DNA of 56,545 bases from Anaerolineaceae bacterium (GCA_003563055.1 PWSY01000174.1:1-56545), one strand, 5' to 3'. Positions 8,424 through 18,688 are shown, counted from the first letter of the stretch. A program made the numbers and translations. Notes: a model not told the origin generated them from the sequence alone.

Positions 8424-9902
8424 TCACCTGATATTGGAAGAAACATCAATCTGCCCAGAAAGGTCTTCCCACTTCCCAAACAGCTTGGAAATATAGTCCC
8501 GTACCGGGTCATGAACCCTTTTCGAAACAGCGATCAACCGATCACGCAACACAGAGACCTTGTTTTGGACTTCTGGGTGATCTAACAAGTTATCCATTTC
8601 CATAGGGTCTTTGATGAGGTTATAAACTTCATCTTCGTCAACAGGTGTAAAAATATATTTCCAACCATCATCCGTTATGAGAGCTCGTTGTGTGTGTAAA
8701 CAGCGCAGGCCGTGAAACTCAAGGTAGATATCGTCACGGCCTTTAGCTGAAGGATCGTTTAAATAGGGCAATAACGACTGACTTTGTATATTCTCACCTG
8801 GTGATTGTTCTAATAGCTCAAATATCGTGGGCATTATATCCATGTTATAAACCAATTGGTCTAAAACAAGCTCAGTCGCGTCCTGTCCGGGCAGGCGAAC
8901 AATCAGGGGCACCCGATGGGCCTCTTCATACATCAACCCTTTATCATGTTGTCCGCCATGACTGCCCAGCATATCACCGTGATCACTGGTAACAATCACC
9001 ACTGTATCATCTGCCAGCCCCAATTCATCCAGATGGTTTAACAAGCGACCGATCTGATCATCCACCAGCGATGTAAAATCGTAAGCCAGGCCGACAATTT
9101 CCTGCCAGGATTCCCAATCTTCAGGCAGCGCGCTGAAGAAGTCACGTCTGACACGTTCCACACTGCGGGGTTTTTGGCTAAAATCATCGGAAAAATTCTC
9201 CCACGCTGGAATATCCTCGCGTTTGTGGCGCCCCACATATTCCGGAGATGGCAGGTAAGGGCCATGCGGTCCCCAAAACTGGCAGGTTAAGAAAAAAGGT
9301 TGCTGCGAATCCCGGTAGGTCCTGGCAAAATCATCCAGCAAATCGAGGGTCGCATTTGCCAGGTAATAAGTGGGGGTTGATTCAAGCGGGCCATTCCACT
9401 GCCCGGCGACCAATGTCTGATTATCGGGGTTGGCATAGATTGGCTCTTTAATGGCCCCATACCGCAAACCATTTTCTGCCAGGTATTGTTGAAATTCTGA
9501 TGTCTCTCGCAGGTTACCATAACCGGGCAGGCTCATCCCTTCAAAACCATAATCTCCCGGGCCTTTTCCAGTGCCAACATGCCATTTACCAGTGTATCCT
9601 GTCCGATAACCCATGTCCTGAAGGCGGTAATGCAGTAAGTCCTGGGGATTGGGCAGCTCAGCAGCCAGATAATGGTACATATCACAGTTCGTGCCCATCC
9701 CGTGGCGGAAGGCATATTGACCCGTAAACATTGACGCACGCGCAGGGGTGCACAGGCTGCAGGGTGTATAGGCCCGTGTAAAACGAGCCCCCTGAGACGC
9801 CAGCTGATCAAGATGTGGCGTTTGACACAGCGTGCGGTTTTCAATTCCCAGTGAATCCGCTCGCATCTGGTCCACCCCGATCCAAAGAATATTAGGTTTC
9901 AA
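8424..9902 (-). CDS. type I sulfatase
   Basis: A 492-residue sulfatase. The formylglycine motif is C51-T-P-A-R55, followed by ASMFTGQY. The N-terminal metal motif is VDQMRADSLG, and the C-terminal one is TSDHGDMLGSHGGQHDKG. It is predicted to hydrolyse sulfate esters once its cysteine is matured by a formylglycine-generating or anaerobic sulfatase-maturing enzyme, neither of which is in this window. There is no signal peptide: the protein starts MKPNILWIGVDQ, so it should be cytoplasmic. Translation begins at a TTG (9902), made convincing by a very strong AAAGGAGG with 6 nt spacing. It is the last of four consecutive sulfatase genes. Natural substrate is unknown. Confidence 0.92.
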   Translation of the reverse strand: MKPNILWIGVDQMRADSLGIENRTLCQTPHLDQLASQGARFTRAYTPCSLCTPARASMFTGQYAFRHGMGTNCDMYHYLAAELPNPQDLLHYRLQDMGYRTGYTGKWHVGTGKGPGDYGFEGMSLPGYGNLRETSEFQQYLAENGLRYGAIKEPIYANPDNQTLVAGQWNGPLESTPTYYLANATLDLLDDFARTYRDSQQPFFLTCQFWGPHGPYLPSPEYVGRHKREDIPAWENFSDDFSQKPRSVERVRRDFFSALPEDWESWQEIVGLAYDFTSLVDDQIGRLLNHLDELGLADDTVVIVTSDHGDMLGSHGGQHDKGLMYEEAHRVPLIVRLPGQDATELVLDQLVYNMDIMPTIFELLEQSPGENIQSQSLLPYLNDPSAKGRDDIYLEFHGLRCLHTQRALITDDGWKYIFTPVDEDEVYNLIKDPMEMDNLLDHPEVQNKVSVLRDRLIAVSKRVHDPVRDYISKLFGKWEDLSGQIDVSSNIR

Positions 9903-9935
9903 AATATGCCTCCTTTGCCATCCTGCCTAATGCTT

Positions 9936-11426
9936 TCATGCCATTCCCACTTCTTTTTCGAAATCAGACAGCAGTTTATCCTGGGTGTCTGCCATCCACT
10001 GATGCATGCGTTTTCTCAGTCTTTCCCTGACCGCATCAAAATCTTCTAAGTCAATCACATTATTCAGTTCATAAGGATCCGTGACCAAATCGTACAGCTC
10101 ATCCATGTCTCCCTGATTCCAGACATACTTGTAAAGATTGTCCGTAACCAAGCGCCACTCAACGGTTTGATGCCAGTCGCCTAAGGGTTTATGCTCAGAA
10201 AACCGATAGGGGTCATCCTCACCCAGAGTACCGTCGGTAAAAGCTGCACAAAGCGCTCTGCCCACCATGTCTTCCGGAGGTTCCTTGCCCACCAGGGAGA
10301 GAATTGTGGGTGCAATATCAATCAATGAGACATTGGCTTCGCTGCGGATCCCAGGCAGGATGGTCCCAGGCAACCGCATCACCATGGGCACCCGTAACCC
10401 CTCTTCATATGGCATCATTTTTTGCCATAAGCCCTGGCTGCCCATTTGTTCGCCATGATCTGATATAAAGATAACCAGCGTTTCATCCAGAATGGCCGCT
10501 TCTTCCAACGCCTGAAGCATCCTGCCAACCTGGTCATCAATCATCGTGCAGTAACCCCAATAAACCGCGACGGATTTTTTCCAGGCATCCCAATCCTCCC
10601 CGTGATCCAGAAATAACTGCCTGTAAAAAGATGTCCGATTGGCCCCGGGCTTACCAGTCTGCGGCCCAAAGTTTGGGGGCATTTCAACCTCTTCAAGGTC
10701 ATACATACTGTAATAAGGCTCGGGAATTAAGAAAGGCGGATGTGGCCCAAACCATCCGGTTACCATAAAAAACGGTTGATCCTTTGGTCGCTCTTTTAGC
10801 TGCTGCAATGATTTGTCAGTCACCCAGGCGTCATAGGTGTATTGTGGATCAAGCATCTGTCTCTTCGGTTTGGGGATGGACATTGAAGGTGTGCGATGGG
10901 TACGGACATCAGGGTCTGCAACTGGCCAGCCATCTGGCAATCCCTGCTCTTCGCACCAGACAGAATAATCATAGGACCCCTGGCCTTCGGCCATATCGAA
11001 CCAGCGGTCAATCACACGTTCACCTTTGTTTGCGACTTCACCGCCATGCACCTCATCCAAACCAAGATCTTTTTCACGACCCTGGAATGCTTTTGGCTGC
11101 TTTTCTGGTTCAAGATGCCACTTGCCGCTGTAAGCAGTGTGATAGCCTTTTTCTCTTAATGTATCTGTAAGCACAGGGGGCTCTCTCAAGGTGCCGTTAT
11201 TGGTCAGCATGCCCAGTTGATGCGGGTATTTGCCAGTAAAGACCGAAGCACGCGAGGGCATACACAGGGGGCTGGAACACAGGGCGCGATCAAATGAAAT
11301 CCCTTCTCGGGCCAACCGATCGATATTTGGGGTGCGGCAGGGCGTTTCCCCCATGAAGCCCAGCGTATCCGTCCGCTGTTGGTCAGAAATCATCAAGAGG
11401 ATATTCGGTGTTTTCTTCCTACGCAT
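9936..11426 (-). CDS. type I sulfatase
   Basis: A 496-residue sulfatase with formylglycine motif C55-M-P-S-R59, followed by ASVFTGKYPHQ. The N-terminal metal site is ISDQQRTDTLGFMG, and the C-terminal site is ISDHGEQMGSQGLWQK. The product starts MRRKKTPNILLMISDQQ with no export signal, so it should act in the cytoplasm. An AGGAAGG upstream of the ATG supports the start. It lies 33 bp upstream of the 8424-9902 sulfatase. The 45-bp gap to the preceding sulfatase contains a short inverted repeat (GCTGGC at 11450-11455 with GCCAGC at 11464-11469) without a T tract, so it is more likely an mRNA-processing or stability element than a terminator. Sequence differences among the sulfatases suggest different sulfate positions or sugars. 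Confidence 0.92.
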   Translation of the reverse strand: MRRKKTPNILLMISDQQRTDTLGFMGETPCRTPNIDRLAREGISFDRALCSSPLCMPSRASVFTGKYPHQLGMLTNNGTLREPPVLTDTLREKGYHTAYSGKWHLEPEKQPKAFQGREKDLGLDEVHGGEVANKGERVIDRWFDMAEGQGSYDYSVWCEEQGLPDGWPVADPDVRTHRTPSMSIPKPKRQMLDPQYTYDAWVTDKSLQQLKERPKDQPFFMVTGWFGPHPPFLIPEPYYSMYDLEEVEMPPNFGPQTGKPGANRTSFYRQLFLDHGEDWDAWKKSVAVYWGYCTMIDDQVGRMLQALEEAAILDETLVIFISDHGEQMGSQGLWQKMMPYEEGLRVPMVMRLPGTILPGIRSEANVSLIDIAPTILSLVGKEPPEDMVGRALCAAFTDGTLGEDDPYRFSEHKPLGDWHQTVEWRLVTDNLYKYVWNQGDMDELYDLVTDPYELNNVIDLEDFDAVRERLRKRMHQWMADTQDKLLSDFEKEVGMA

Positions 11427-11471
11427 ACTGTTTACCTTCCTAAGTTAAGGCTGGCAAAATTCCGCCAGCTC

Positions 11472-12908
11472 TCAAATATGGGTGTCATGGCTTAGATATG
11501 TTAATGGGTCAAGCGTCCGTCCATCCTGATCATACCTGTGTCGCCAGCTGCCTTCGTCAAATAGCGTAACCGGGCGCCGAGCATAGGCCACTCTGGATAA
11601 AAGTTCCCGTAATAAACGCTGCGTAACATCTGCATATTTTGGATCATTAATCAGGTTATTCATTTCCCAGGGATCATTGATCTGGTCATAAAGCTCATCC
11701 GGCCGATCGCCAGCATTGGCAATGTAGCGCCATTCTTTCATGGCCAGGGCTTTGCTGTAGGCATTCTCGGTCAGGGCACTCTCTCTCATCGGCTGTGGGT
11801 CATCCGTCAGCAATGGAAACATACTCAACCCCTGCAAATGATCAGGTTTGGGAAGGCCAGCCAGGTCACATAAAGTTGGGAACAAGTCGACCGATTCAAC
11901 CATCTCCTCTGAGACCCTGCCTGAGGGCACATCGCCAGGAAAACTTAACAGCATCGGGATGCGGGTGATCGCCCGGCTGCTGATCCCACCGATTTTGCTC
12001 CACAAGCCGTGCTCACCTGCATAATCGCCGTGATCTGCTGAGAAGACGATAATGGTGTCTTCCAAAAGACCCTGGTTCTCCAATTCGTCCAGAATCAGCC
12101 CAATCCCATAATCCACCTGGCCCACCAAGCCCATGTATGCAGCAACCATCTTTTCTACATCCTCTCTATCTGGCGCTCTCTCATGGTGGGGCACTTTTCG
12201 AATACGATCGGGCTGCCTAGCAATCGCTTCCGGAGAGGCGGAAGGCGGGAGGTCAAAGTTGCCCGGCGGGTACATCGATGCAAAGGGTTCAGAAGCCGTC
12301 AAAGGGCTGTGCGGCCTGGAGAAACTCACCCAGGCAAACCATGGCGCAGATGGATTCCCACGATCGGATGGCTCACCTTGATTGTTAATGAATCGAATCG
12401 TCTGTTTGGCCGTCACGACTTCGCAGGAATGTTCCAGCGGCACGGCTGACGTCTGTCCGTCCCGCCAACCGGTAAACCGCCGATTATCATTAATCTCATA
12501 CAGTCCTGCACCTTCAAGGTATTTTGGATACTCAATAAATTCATCGTAAATAAACTGGCAATCGCGTTCAATCCAGTAGCGAGGTGTATGTAATTTACCC
12601 AGGGCTCCGGTGCGATAGCCAGCTTCCCGGAAAAAACGAAACATGCTGGTCAAGCGCTGATCAGGTTCCCTGCCATAAAGCCCATAATAGCCATGGGTAG
12701 ACGCATACAACCCGGAAAGATGACACATTCTGCTTGGTGTGCAGATCGGGTTTTGGGCATAAGCATTCTCAAAACGCACACCGCTTTCCGCAATTCGATC
12801 AAGGTTGGGGGTGGCAACATCAGGATGCCCGGCGCAAGAGAGAAAGCGGGCATTAAACTGGTCACTGAACAGGAAAAGGATATTCGGACGGTTATTGCTC
12901 TCAGCCAT
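11472..12908 (-). CDS. type I sulfatase
   Basis: A 478-residue sulfatase with formylglycine motif C56-T-P-S-R60, followed by MCHLSGLY. The N-terminal metal motif is FSDQFNARFLSCAG, and the C-terminal site is SADHGDYAGEHGLWSK. The start used here is the ATG at 12908, which overlaps the stop of the upstream sulfatase (ATGGCTGA) and follows a purine-rich GAGGAAGAAGAAA. A longer in-frame start at 12965 would add 19 basic residues inside the upstream gene and is unlikely. There is no signal peptide (MAESNNRPNILFLFSDQF). The tight overlap indicates translational coupling with the upstream sulfatase. The conserved AWVSFSRPHSPL segment belongs to the substrate-pocket side of the domain. Substrate is unknown. 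Confidence 0.92.
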   Translation of the reverse strand: MAESNNRPNILFLFSDQFNARFLSCAGHPDVATPNLDRIAESGVRFENAYAQNPICTPSRMCHLSGLYASTHGYYGLYGREPDQRLTSMFRFFREAGYRTGALGKLHTPRYWIERDCQFIYDEFIEYPKYLEGAGLYEINDNRRFTGWRDGQTSAVPLEHSCEVVTAKQTIRFINNQGEPSDRGNPSAPWFAWVSFSRPHSPLTASEPFASMYPPGNFDLPPSASPEAIARQPDRIRKVPHHERAPDREDVEKMVAAYMGLVGQVDYGIGLILDELENQGLLEDTIIVFSADHGDYAGEHGLWSKIGGISSRAITRIPMLLSFPGDVPSGRVSEEMVESVDLFPTLCDLAGLPKPDHLQGLSMFPLLTDDPQPMRESALTENAYSKALAMKEWRYIANAGDRPDELYDQINDPWEMNNLINDPKYADVTQRLLRELLSRVAYARRPVTLFDEGSWRHRYDQDGRTLDPLTYLSHDTHI

Positions 12909-14607
12909 TTTCTTCTTCCTCTTTTCTCTGAGAACGATCAGCCAGCATGCGTTCCACTTCTTCATCTGGAATATTTAATCGCGTCTGCCAGGCTTCAATA
13001 TCAAGATCCCGCAAATTCACAATCGGTTCATCCTTAACAGCCATCAAAATTTCACTGACCAGGTCATTCATTTGCGCTTTTTCTTCTTCATTCACAATTC
13101 GCAGTGGAAAGCGCGGAAAAGCCTCATTGCGCTGTGGGTTGGGCTGGTATGCCGGGCCGACAAAAAAATCCGTCTCACCAACATACCCTTCCAGACCATA
13201 AGCCTTTTCATAGGCCATCAATTTATCCCGCATTTCCTTCCGGATATTGAGCAGACGATCATCAGGATCCTCATGCAGTAAATTGGTTGTCTCAGAGGGA
13301 TCTTTTTGCATATCAAATAATTGTTCAAAACCACCCCCATAATAATAGTTATATTTATACGCCTGATTACGAATGCTGATCCAACGGCGATTGTTTTCAG
13401 CATATTCAACATACTGCCATGAGCGATCCTTTTTGGGGTTCTCAGCAAACAAGGATTCCCCTGGTAGCTGATAACCACCAGGATAGTCAATTTTGGCGAC
13501 ATCTAACACGGTGGGCAGAATATCATTTAAATCCACAAAATCATCCACAACACTGCCAGGCGCTACATTGCCCGGGCTGCGAATAATGAAAGGAATGCGG
13601 GCACAAACATCGTAGGGATTCCATTTCTGATACAGGCCATAATCCCCCAAAAACTCACCATGATCAGATGTGAAAATGATCATGGTGTTTTTCAATTGAC
13701 CCAGTTCTTCTAGCGTATCCAGAACGCGGCCGATTTGTTCATCGACCATACTGATGCTGGCATAATAAACTTCACGCATTCTGCGTAACACTCTTTCATT
13801 CGGAATGTCGCCCAACATCGCATTTTCTTTGGTTAATGGCGCTAATGGGGTTTGCGAAACATGCGGTTCTGGCAGGTCAGCGTCGGCATATAAATCAGCA
13901 AAACGGTCTACCACATCAAATGGGGGGTGCGGGGCTATCCAGCTTGACCACAAGAAAAACGGCTGTCGGCCGCGGTTACTGCGCAAGTACGCAATTGTCC
14001 GATCTGCCACCCATTTTGTGCCGTGATGCGCTTCTGGAATGATAGACCGCTGCGGCAGCATATACAAAAGGTTGCGCACGCCGTGGATATTTTGTACATG
14101 CCCATACCCCACATCTTTTAAGTACAGCGCATATTCATCCTCTTCCCGAGTGAAGGGGATTTCTTCCATCAATTCCAAATTTAGTAAACCATTATGCCGG
14201 CGAGGGGGTAAAAAATGCATCTTACCGATGGCACGGGCGTCATAGCCATGATCGGAGAGAAGGCGCGGCAGTGTCGGTAAATGGGCGTTGGCTTTTGGAT
14301 GGTGGATATTATCCGGGTAGCCGTGATGCCGGGGAGTCAAGCCCGTGAGCAGGTTATGGCGCGCCGGCAGGCAAATCGGCACAGGGGTATAGGCATGACT
14401 GTATAAACAGCCCTCATTAACCAACCGATCCAGGTGGGGTGTGTGCATAAACCCATAACCAGCCGCACAGATCGTGTCAAAGCGTTGCTGATCGGTCATC
14501 ATCAACAGGATATTGGGCCGTTTTTCTGTTTCTCCCACATGAAATTTATGGGCCCTGGTTTGATGATCCTTTATTGTAAAACCATTTAATGTTTTATTAT
14601 CTGTCAT
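12901..14607 (-). CDS. type I sulfatase, first of four in the operon
   Basis: A sulfatase of 568 residues from the ATG at 14607; a TTG at 14643 would add 12 residues, and neither start has a clear ribosome binding site. The formylglycine motif is C79-L-P-A-R83, followed by HNLLTGLTPRHHG. The N-terminal metal site is MTDQQRFDTICAAG, and the C-terminal one is TSDHGEFLGDYGLYQK. About 25 residues of unrelated sequence precede KRPNILLMMTDQQ, but they are polar and not a signal peptide. The C-terminal tail, about 80 residues past the usual end and rich in Glu/Arg, is longer than in the neighbours. It is the gene immediately after the ABC importer genes, with a gap of about 70 bp and no promoter evident. 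Confidence 0.9.
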   Translation of the reverse strand: MTDNKTLNGFTIKDHQTRAHKFHVGETEKRPNILLMMTDQQRFDTICAAGYGFMHTPHLDRLVNEGCLYSHAYTPVPICLPARHNLLTGLTPRHHGYPDNIHHPKANAHLPTLPRLLSDHGYDARAIGKMHFLPPRRHNGLLNLELMEEIPFTREEDEYALYLKDVGYGHVQNIHGVRNLLYMLPQRSIIPEAHHGTKWVADRTIAYLRSNRGRQPFFLWSSWIAPHPPFDVVDRFADLYADADLPEPHVSQTPLAPLTKENAMLGDIPNERVLRRMREVYYASISMVDEQIGRVLDTLEELGQLKNTMIIFTSDHGEFLGDYGLYQKWNPYDVCARIPFIIRSPGNVAPGSVVDDFVDLNDILPTVLDVAKIDYPGGYQLPGESLFAENPKKDRSWQYVEYAENNRRWISIRNQAYKYNYYYGGGFEQLFDMQKDPSETTNLLHEDPDDRLLNIRKEMRDKLMAYEKAYGLEGYVGETDFFVGPAYQPNPQRNEAFPRFPLRIVNEEEKAQMNDLVSEILMAVKDEPIVNLRDLDIEAWQTRLNIPDEEVERMLADRSQRKEEEENG

Positions 14608-14676
14608 CAAGGAGAAAACCCTTCTATTAATTTCACCAGCCAAACATATACAGACTGGTTGATAAGTCAGTGACGA

Positions 14677-15696
14677 TTATTCAGAACTTGTCGGCGTATT
14701 CTTGGTCGTTACCAGGTGGCAGGCAACTTCATGGTCTTCTTCGCACAGTTCCAGTGGGGGTTCTTCTTGAAAACAAACATCGACTGCCACCGGGCAGCGG
14801 GTATTGAAATTGCAGCCTTTGGGCGGGTTAGACGGGCTGGGAACAGTTCCCTCAAGGATTGTGCGATCACGCCTGGCTTCCAACGAGGGGTCCGGGATCG
14901 GCACAGCCGACAGGAGAGACTGGGTATAGGGGTGTTTTGGGTTGCGATAAAGCGACCGGCTGCTCGTGATCTCCACAATTTTCCCCAGGTACATCACTGC
15001 AACCCGGTCACTGATATGCCGAACCATACTGAGATCATGTGCAATAAACAGGTATGTCAGCCCCAATGAATTCTGCAATTGTTTCAATAAATTCACCACC
15101 TGGGCTTGAATGGAAACATCCAATGCGGAGATGGGCTCATCACAAACAATAAACTCCGGCTCCATTGCCAGGGCTCTGGCAATACCAATCCTCTGACGTT
15201 GACCCCCCGAAAACTCATGGGGGTAGCGCCGTGCATAACCGGGGTTCAAGCCCGTCATGCTGAGCAGTTCTTCTACACGCGCTCTTCGCTGGTTGCGTGG
15301 GACAATGCCATGATACACCATCGCTTCGCTAATGATGTTCTCCACTGTCATGCGTGGGTTTAGCGAGGAATAAGGATCTTGAAAAATAATTTGAAGCTTG
15401 GTACGCATCTGGCGCATTTCTTTAGGCGACAAATCTTCTAAATTGACCCCGCTATAAAAGACTTCACCACCCGTTGGTTGATACAGGTGCAGCAGCGTTC
15501 TGCCAGTGGTTGTTTTCCCACAACCACTCTCGCCAACCAGCCCTAAGGTTTCACCGCGTTTGATCTTAAAGCTGACGCTATCCACAGCCTTAACGTCCCC
15601 CACCCGCCTTTGAACAATCAAACCCTTTGTGATAGGGAAGTATTTGCGTAAATTTCGAACTTCGATTAATAATTCGTTTGTGTCTGACCTGATCAC
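14677..15696 (-). CDS. oligopeptide/dipeptide-type ABC transporter ATP-binding protein (OppF/DppF-like)
   Basis: A 339-residue ATPase subunit. Walker A is GESGCGKTT, the signature is SGGQRQR, Walker B is FIVCDEP, and the H-loop is IAHDLS. The C-terminal oligopeptide-transport domain carries [15 protein letters not shown], the cysteine-rich tail typical of this subfamily. It pairs with the second ATPase to power import through the two permeases. The GTG at 15696 is chosen because GAGGT precedes it by 7 nt; an upstream in-frame start at 15738 lies inside the neighbouring gene. The genes for both ATPases overlap closely. This transporter family carries peptides but also oligosaccharides and other polar molecules, so peptide specificity should not be assumed here. 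Confidence 0.93.
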   Translation of the reverse strand: MIRSDTNELLIEVRNLRKYFPITKGLIVQRRVGDVKAVDSVSFKIKRGETLGLVGESGCGKTTTGRTLLHLYQPTGGEVFYSGVNLEDLSPKEMRQMRTKLQIIFQDPYSSLNPRMTVENIISEAMVYHGIVPRNQRRARVEELLSMTGLNPGYARRYPHEFSGGQRQRIGIARALAMEPEFIVCDEPISALDVSIQAQVVNLLKQLQNSLGLTYLFIAHDLSMVRHISDRVAVMYLGKIVEITSSRSLYRNPKHPYTQSLLSAVPIPDPSLEARRDRTILEGTVPSPSNPPKGCNFNTRCPVAVDVCFQEEPPLELCEEDHEVACHLVTTKNTPTSSE

Positions 15697-15713
15697 CAAT
15701 GCAACCTCTATTT

Positions 15714-16685
15714 TTAAAGTCGGTCTTTTTCCCAACAAGCTGAGTAGTGGTCTTTTTCAACCTCCTCAAGCATCGGGTTCTCTTCCAGGCATTTTTCCAC
15801 CTGGTATGAACAACGCTCGGCAAACGGGCACCCTTTTGGCAAATCGAGCTGATTGGGGGGCTGTCCTGGGATGGTTTCAAGCTCTGCCGAGGTCTCCTCA
15901 TCCAGGCGTGGCAATGATGCCAGCAGTCCCCGTGTATAAGGATGTTTGGGATGGCTGTAGAGCTTTTCAACGGGTGCCTTTTCGACGATATAACCGGCAT
16001 ACATCACCTTGACTCGCTCCACCAATCGGGCGACCACCCCCAGATCATGTGTGATCCAAATCACTGCCATCCCCAAATCCTTTTGTAAACTCTTCACCAA
16101 CTCGGTGACCTGCGCCTGGATGGTGACATCCAGGGCAGTGGTTGGTTCATCTGCAATCAACAGGCTGGGGCTGCAAGACAGGGCCATGGCAATCATCGCA
16201 CGCTGACGCATACCGCCTGAAAATTCATAAGGATAACGGTCCAGGCATGCCTTCGGATCCGGTATGCCCACCAGATCCAACAGCTCAATCACCCTTTTTT
16301 TCGCCATCTCATTGCTGAGCTGCAAATGCTCTTCCATTGTTTCGGTTAACTGTCGCCCAATCGTCAGAACCGGGTTAAGGGAGGTCATCGGATCCTGAAA
16401 GATCATGGCAATCTCTTTGCCGCGGATGTTACGCATCTGATCTTCTTTCAAAGACAACAAATCCTTACCCTTGAATAAGATTTTGCCTGATTCAATTTTT
16501 CCCGGGGGTTGCGGAATGATGCGCAGGATCGAGCGCATGCTGACGCTCTTACCGCAGCCGCTTTCCCCGACCAGGCCCACCAGCTCACCTTCTTCAATCA
16601 AGAAATCAATCCCATTAACAGCCTGGACGACTCCCGCTTTGAGATGAAAAGTTGTTGTTAAGTCAGTTACCTCTAATAATGCCAT
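15714..16685 (-). CDS. oligopeptide/dipeptide-type ABC transporter ATP-binding protein (OppD/DppD-like)
   Basis: A 323-residue ATPase. Walker A is [11 protein letters not shown], the signature is SGGMRQR, Walker B is LLIADEP, and the H-loop is ITHDLG. The C-terminal extension contains [15 protein letters not shown], the cysteine cluster common to DppD/OppD subunits. The likely start is the ATG at 16685 (MALLEVTDL), which lies just past the stop of the upstream permease gene; the longer frame to 16733 would overlap that gene. It acts on the cytoplasmic face of the membrane with the partner ATPase at 14677-15696. Confidence 0.93.
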   Translation of the reverse strand: MALLEVTDLTTTFHLKAGVVQAVNGIDFLIEEGELVGLVGESGCGKSVSMRSILRIIPQPPGKIESGKILFKGKDLLSLKEDQMRNIRGKEIAMIFQDPMTSLNPVLTIGRQLTETMEEHLQLSNEMAKKRVIELLDLVGIPDPKACLDRYPYEFSGGMRQRAMIAMALSCSPSLLIADEPTTALDVTIQAQVTELVKSLQKDLGMAVIWITHDLGVVARLVERVKVMYAGYIVEKAPVEKLYSHPKHPYTRGLLASLPRLDEETSAELETIPGQPPNQLDLPKGCPFAERCSYQVEKCLEENPMLEEVEKDHYSACWEKDRL

Positions 16686-16701
16686 CAATAGATCTCGCTT
16701 A

Positions 16702-17610
16702 TCAATTAAATAATTGCTGTGGATCAAATGCATCGCGTAGGCCGTCTCCGATAAAATTGATGCACAGGATTGTCGTCAGGGTAAAGGCTGCTGAAGGCAT
16801 CCAGATCCAGGGCTGGTTTTGGAGGATGATCAAATTGCGCGCATTTTCCATCATGTTTCCCCAGGTGGGCGTCGGCAAGGGTACCCCAATCCCTAAAAAG
16901 CTCAAACCGGCTTCTGACAGGATAGCGGCACTCACTGCGAAGGTGATATTCGCCATCAGCGGTGCCAGGGTATTGGGCAAAATATGACGGGTAATGATCA
17001 TTCTATCCGGTAAACCCAGGGCATGGGTTGCGTGGACAAACTCATAATTTTTCAAAGACAGAAATTGTCCCCTGACCAACCGGGTGGTTGCCGGCCAGCG
17101 AAGACCGCCAATAATCAAGATGACATTCATCAAACCCGGGCCAACAAAGGCAGCCACCGTCATCATGATGATCAGGGGCGGAAAGGTCATCATCACATCT
17201 GTGATTCTTGAAACAACCATATCCGGTATTTTCCCAAAATAGCCCGCAATGGCCCCTAAAATAATCCCTAACCCAATCGAAATGGCCGCCGCTGCCATAC
17301 CAACCATCAGCGAAATTCGCCCGGCATAGAGCGTCCGTGTGAAAATATCCCGTCCCAACGTATCGGTACCAAAAATATACGCCCCTCCGGGTGCCTGGTT
17401 CCTAACCGCCAGATCCATGCCAATCGGGTCGTACGATGTAAATAGCGGCGCGCCGAAACACAGCACAAAAATCGCTACCAGCACAAAGGCCGAAACGACC
17501 GCCAGTCTGTGCTGTAAAAATCGGCGCAGGGCCAGTTTCAGGGGGGATTCAATTTTTTTATCCTGATAGGTTGTTAATTGTTTGGTCTCGGTTGATGTTT
17601 TCATAGTCAT
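16702..17610 (-). CDS. oligopeptide-type ABC transporter permease (OppC/DppC-like)
   Basis: A 302-residue inner-membrane permease. The N-terminal cytoplasmic segment is followed by a first membrane helix (LAVVSAFVLVAIFVLCFG), the conserved FGTDTLGRDIFTRTLYAGR loop, and a block of helices with the EAA-type coupling motif region HATHALGLPDRMIITRHILP. It ends FIGDGLRDAFDPQ, as is usual in this subfamily. Its ATG shares one base with the TAA stop of the preceding permease (TAATG). It forms the channel with the 17610-18569 protein. Confidence 0.93.
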   Translation of the reverse strand: MTMKTSTETKQLTTYQDKKIESPLKLALRRFLQHRLAVVSAFVLVAIFVLCFGAPLFTSYDPIGMDLAVRNQAPGGAYIFGTDTLGRDIFTRTLYAGRISLMVGMAAAAISIGLGIILGAIAGYFGKIPDMVVSRITDVMMTFPPLIIMMTVAAFVGPGLMNVILIIGGLRWPATTRLVRGQFLSLKNYEFVHATHALGLPDRMIITRHILPNTLAPLMANITFAVSAAILSEAGLSFLGIGVPLPTPTWGNMMENARNLIILQNQPWIWMPSAAFTLTTILCINFIGDGLRDAFDPQQLFN

Positions 17611-18569
17611 TATTCGTATCGCACCCGGGGGTCAATCAGGGCGTAGGTGATATCGGTAATCAAATTGGCAAAGAGAACAAAGGCAGCAATTACCAGGTTA
17701 GCCCCCATGATGATCGGGTAGTCACGCGAGATCACAGCCCGGTAATACAAACGACCCATGCCGGGCCAACCAAAAATGGTCTCAATGAACACTGCGCCAG
17801 CCACAAATTGCGATATGGTCAGCCCAATCATGGTGACGACAGGGATCAAAGCATTCCGCAGTGCATGGCGGGCAACAACGATTCGACGTCGCATCCCCTT
17901 GGCTGTGGCTGTAACAACATAATCTGCATTGAGCACCTCAAGCATGCTAAAGCGCTGATAGCGCATAAATTGTGCACCATGCATGATGGCAAGGATTGAT
18001 GCTGGCAGGACGAGATGATGTAGCAAATTCGCAAATGTGTTCACCATTGGCGTTCGCATCCCCCCGGCAGGCACCCACCGCAGACGCACCGCAAAAACAT
18101 ACATCCCGATGATGCCTGATATAAAGGCCGGCATGGACAGGCCGATAAACGACAAGCCGGTCAGGAAAAAATCTGCCAGCGAATACTGCTTCAAAGCCGT
18201 GAAAACACCCAGCGGGATGCCCAAGATGACGGCCACCAGCAACCCAGCCCCCATCAAAACACCCGAGTTTTTCAACCGCTCCCATAAGAGTTCACCAACG
18301 GGATAACCTTCTACAAAACTGAAACCAAAATTACCTTGCAGAACATTGCCCATCCATTTTAAATAGCGGATGGGGGGCGGGTCATTCAACCCCAATCTTT
18401 CACGTAATGCGATGATATCCGCTTCAGTCATGTAGGCGATGGTTTCTTCACTCATGAAATAATCAGCCATATCGCCCGGGGTGATCTCGATCATCACAAA
18501 CACCAAAATCGTAATCACGATCAAGATTGGGATATTGATCAGGAGCCTGCGAAGGATGTATCTGCCCAT
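17610..18569 (-). CDS. oligopeptide-type ABC transporter permease (OppB/DppB-like)
   Basis: A 319-residue permease starting MGRYILRRLLINIPILIVI, the typical OppB N-terminal membrane helix. The long periplasmic/external loop before the second helix and the coupling segment ATAKGMRRRIVVARHALRNA are characteristic. It ends ALIDPRVRYE, as in most family members. It is separated by 119 bp from the binding-protein gene. That gap contains a perfect 13-bp hairpin (18643-18672), which may let the binding protein be made in excess over the permeases. Confidence 0.93.
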   Translation of the reverse strand: MGRYILRRLLINIPILIVITILVFVMIEITPGDMADYFMSEETIAYMTEADIIALRERLGLNDPPPIRYLKWMGNVLQGNFGFSFVEGYPVGELLWERLKNSGVLMGAGLLVAVILGIPLGVFTALKQYSLADFFLTGLSFIGLSMPAFISGIIGMYVFAVRLRWVPAGGMRTPMVNTFANLLHHLVLPASILAIMHGAQFMRYQRFSMLEVLNADYVVTATAKGMRRRIVVARHALRNALIPVVTMIGLTISQFVAGAVFIETIFGWPGMGRLYYRAVISRDYPIIMGANLVIAAFVLFANLITDITYALIDPRVRYE

Positions 18570-18642
18570 GAATGTATTCTTTCGCTAAAAATTATGATAA
18601 TCTGATAATAAATAATAAATCGTTATTGTGCTACCATTTGAT

Positions 18643-18672
18643 ATTAGAGGGCAGGGTTTCCTGCCCTCTAAT
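18643..18672 (-). promoter_or_regulatory. intercistronic hairpin between binding-protein and permease genes
   Basis: A perfect 13-bp inverted repeat (stem 18643-18655 with 18660-18672, loop of four bases) lies 16 bp past the binding-protein stop. The stem is GC-rich in the middle (GAGGGCAGG). No run of T follows on the minus strand, so it is a poor rho-independent terminator; an mRNA 3'-protecting or partial attenuation element, as known for other binding-protein operons, fits better. Confidence 0.6.
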
Positions 18673-18688
18673 TATGATTCTCATTAAC

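Noticed and set aside
11450-11469. Short inverted repeat between two sulfatase genes considered as terminator
   Set aside because: Only six paired bases, no T tract on either strand, and the genes are evidently co-transcribed.
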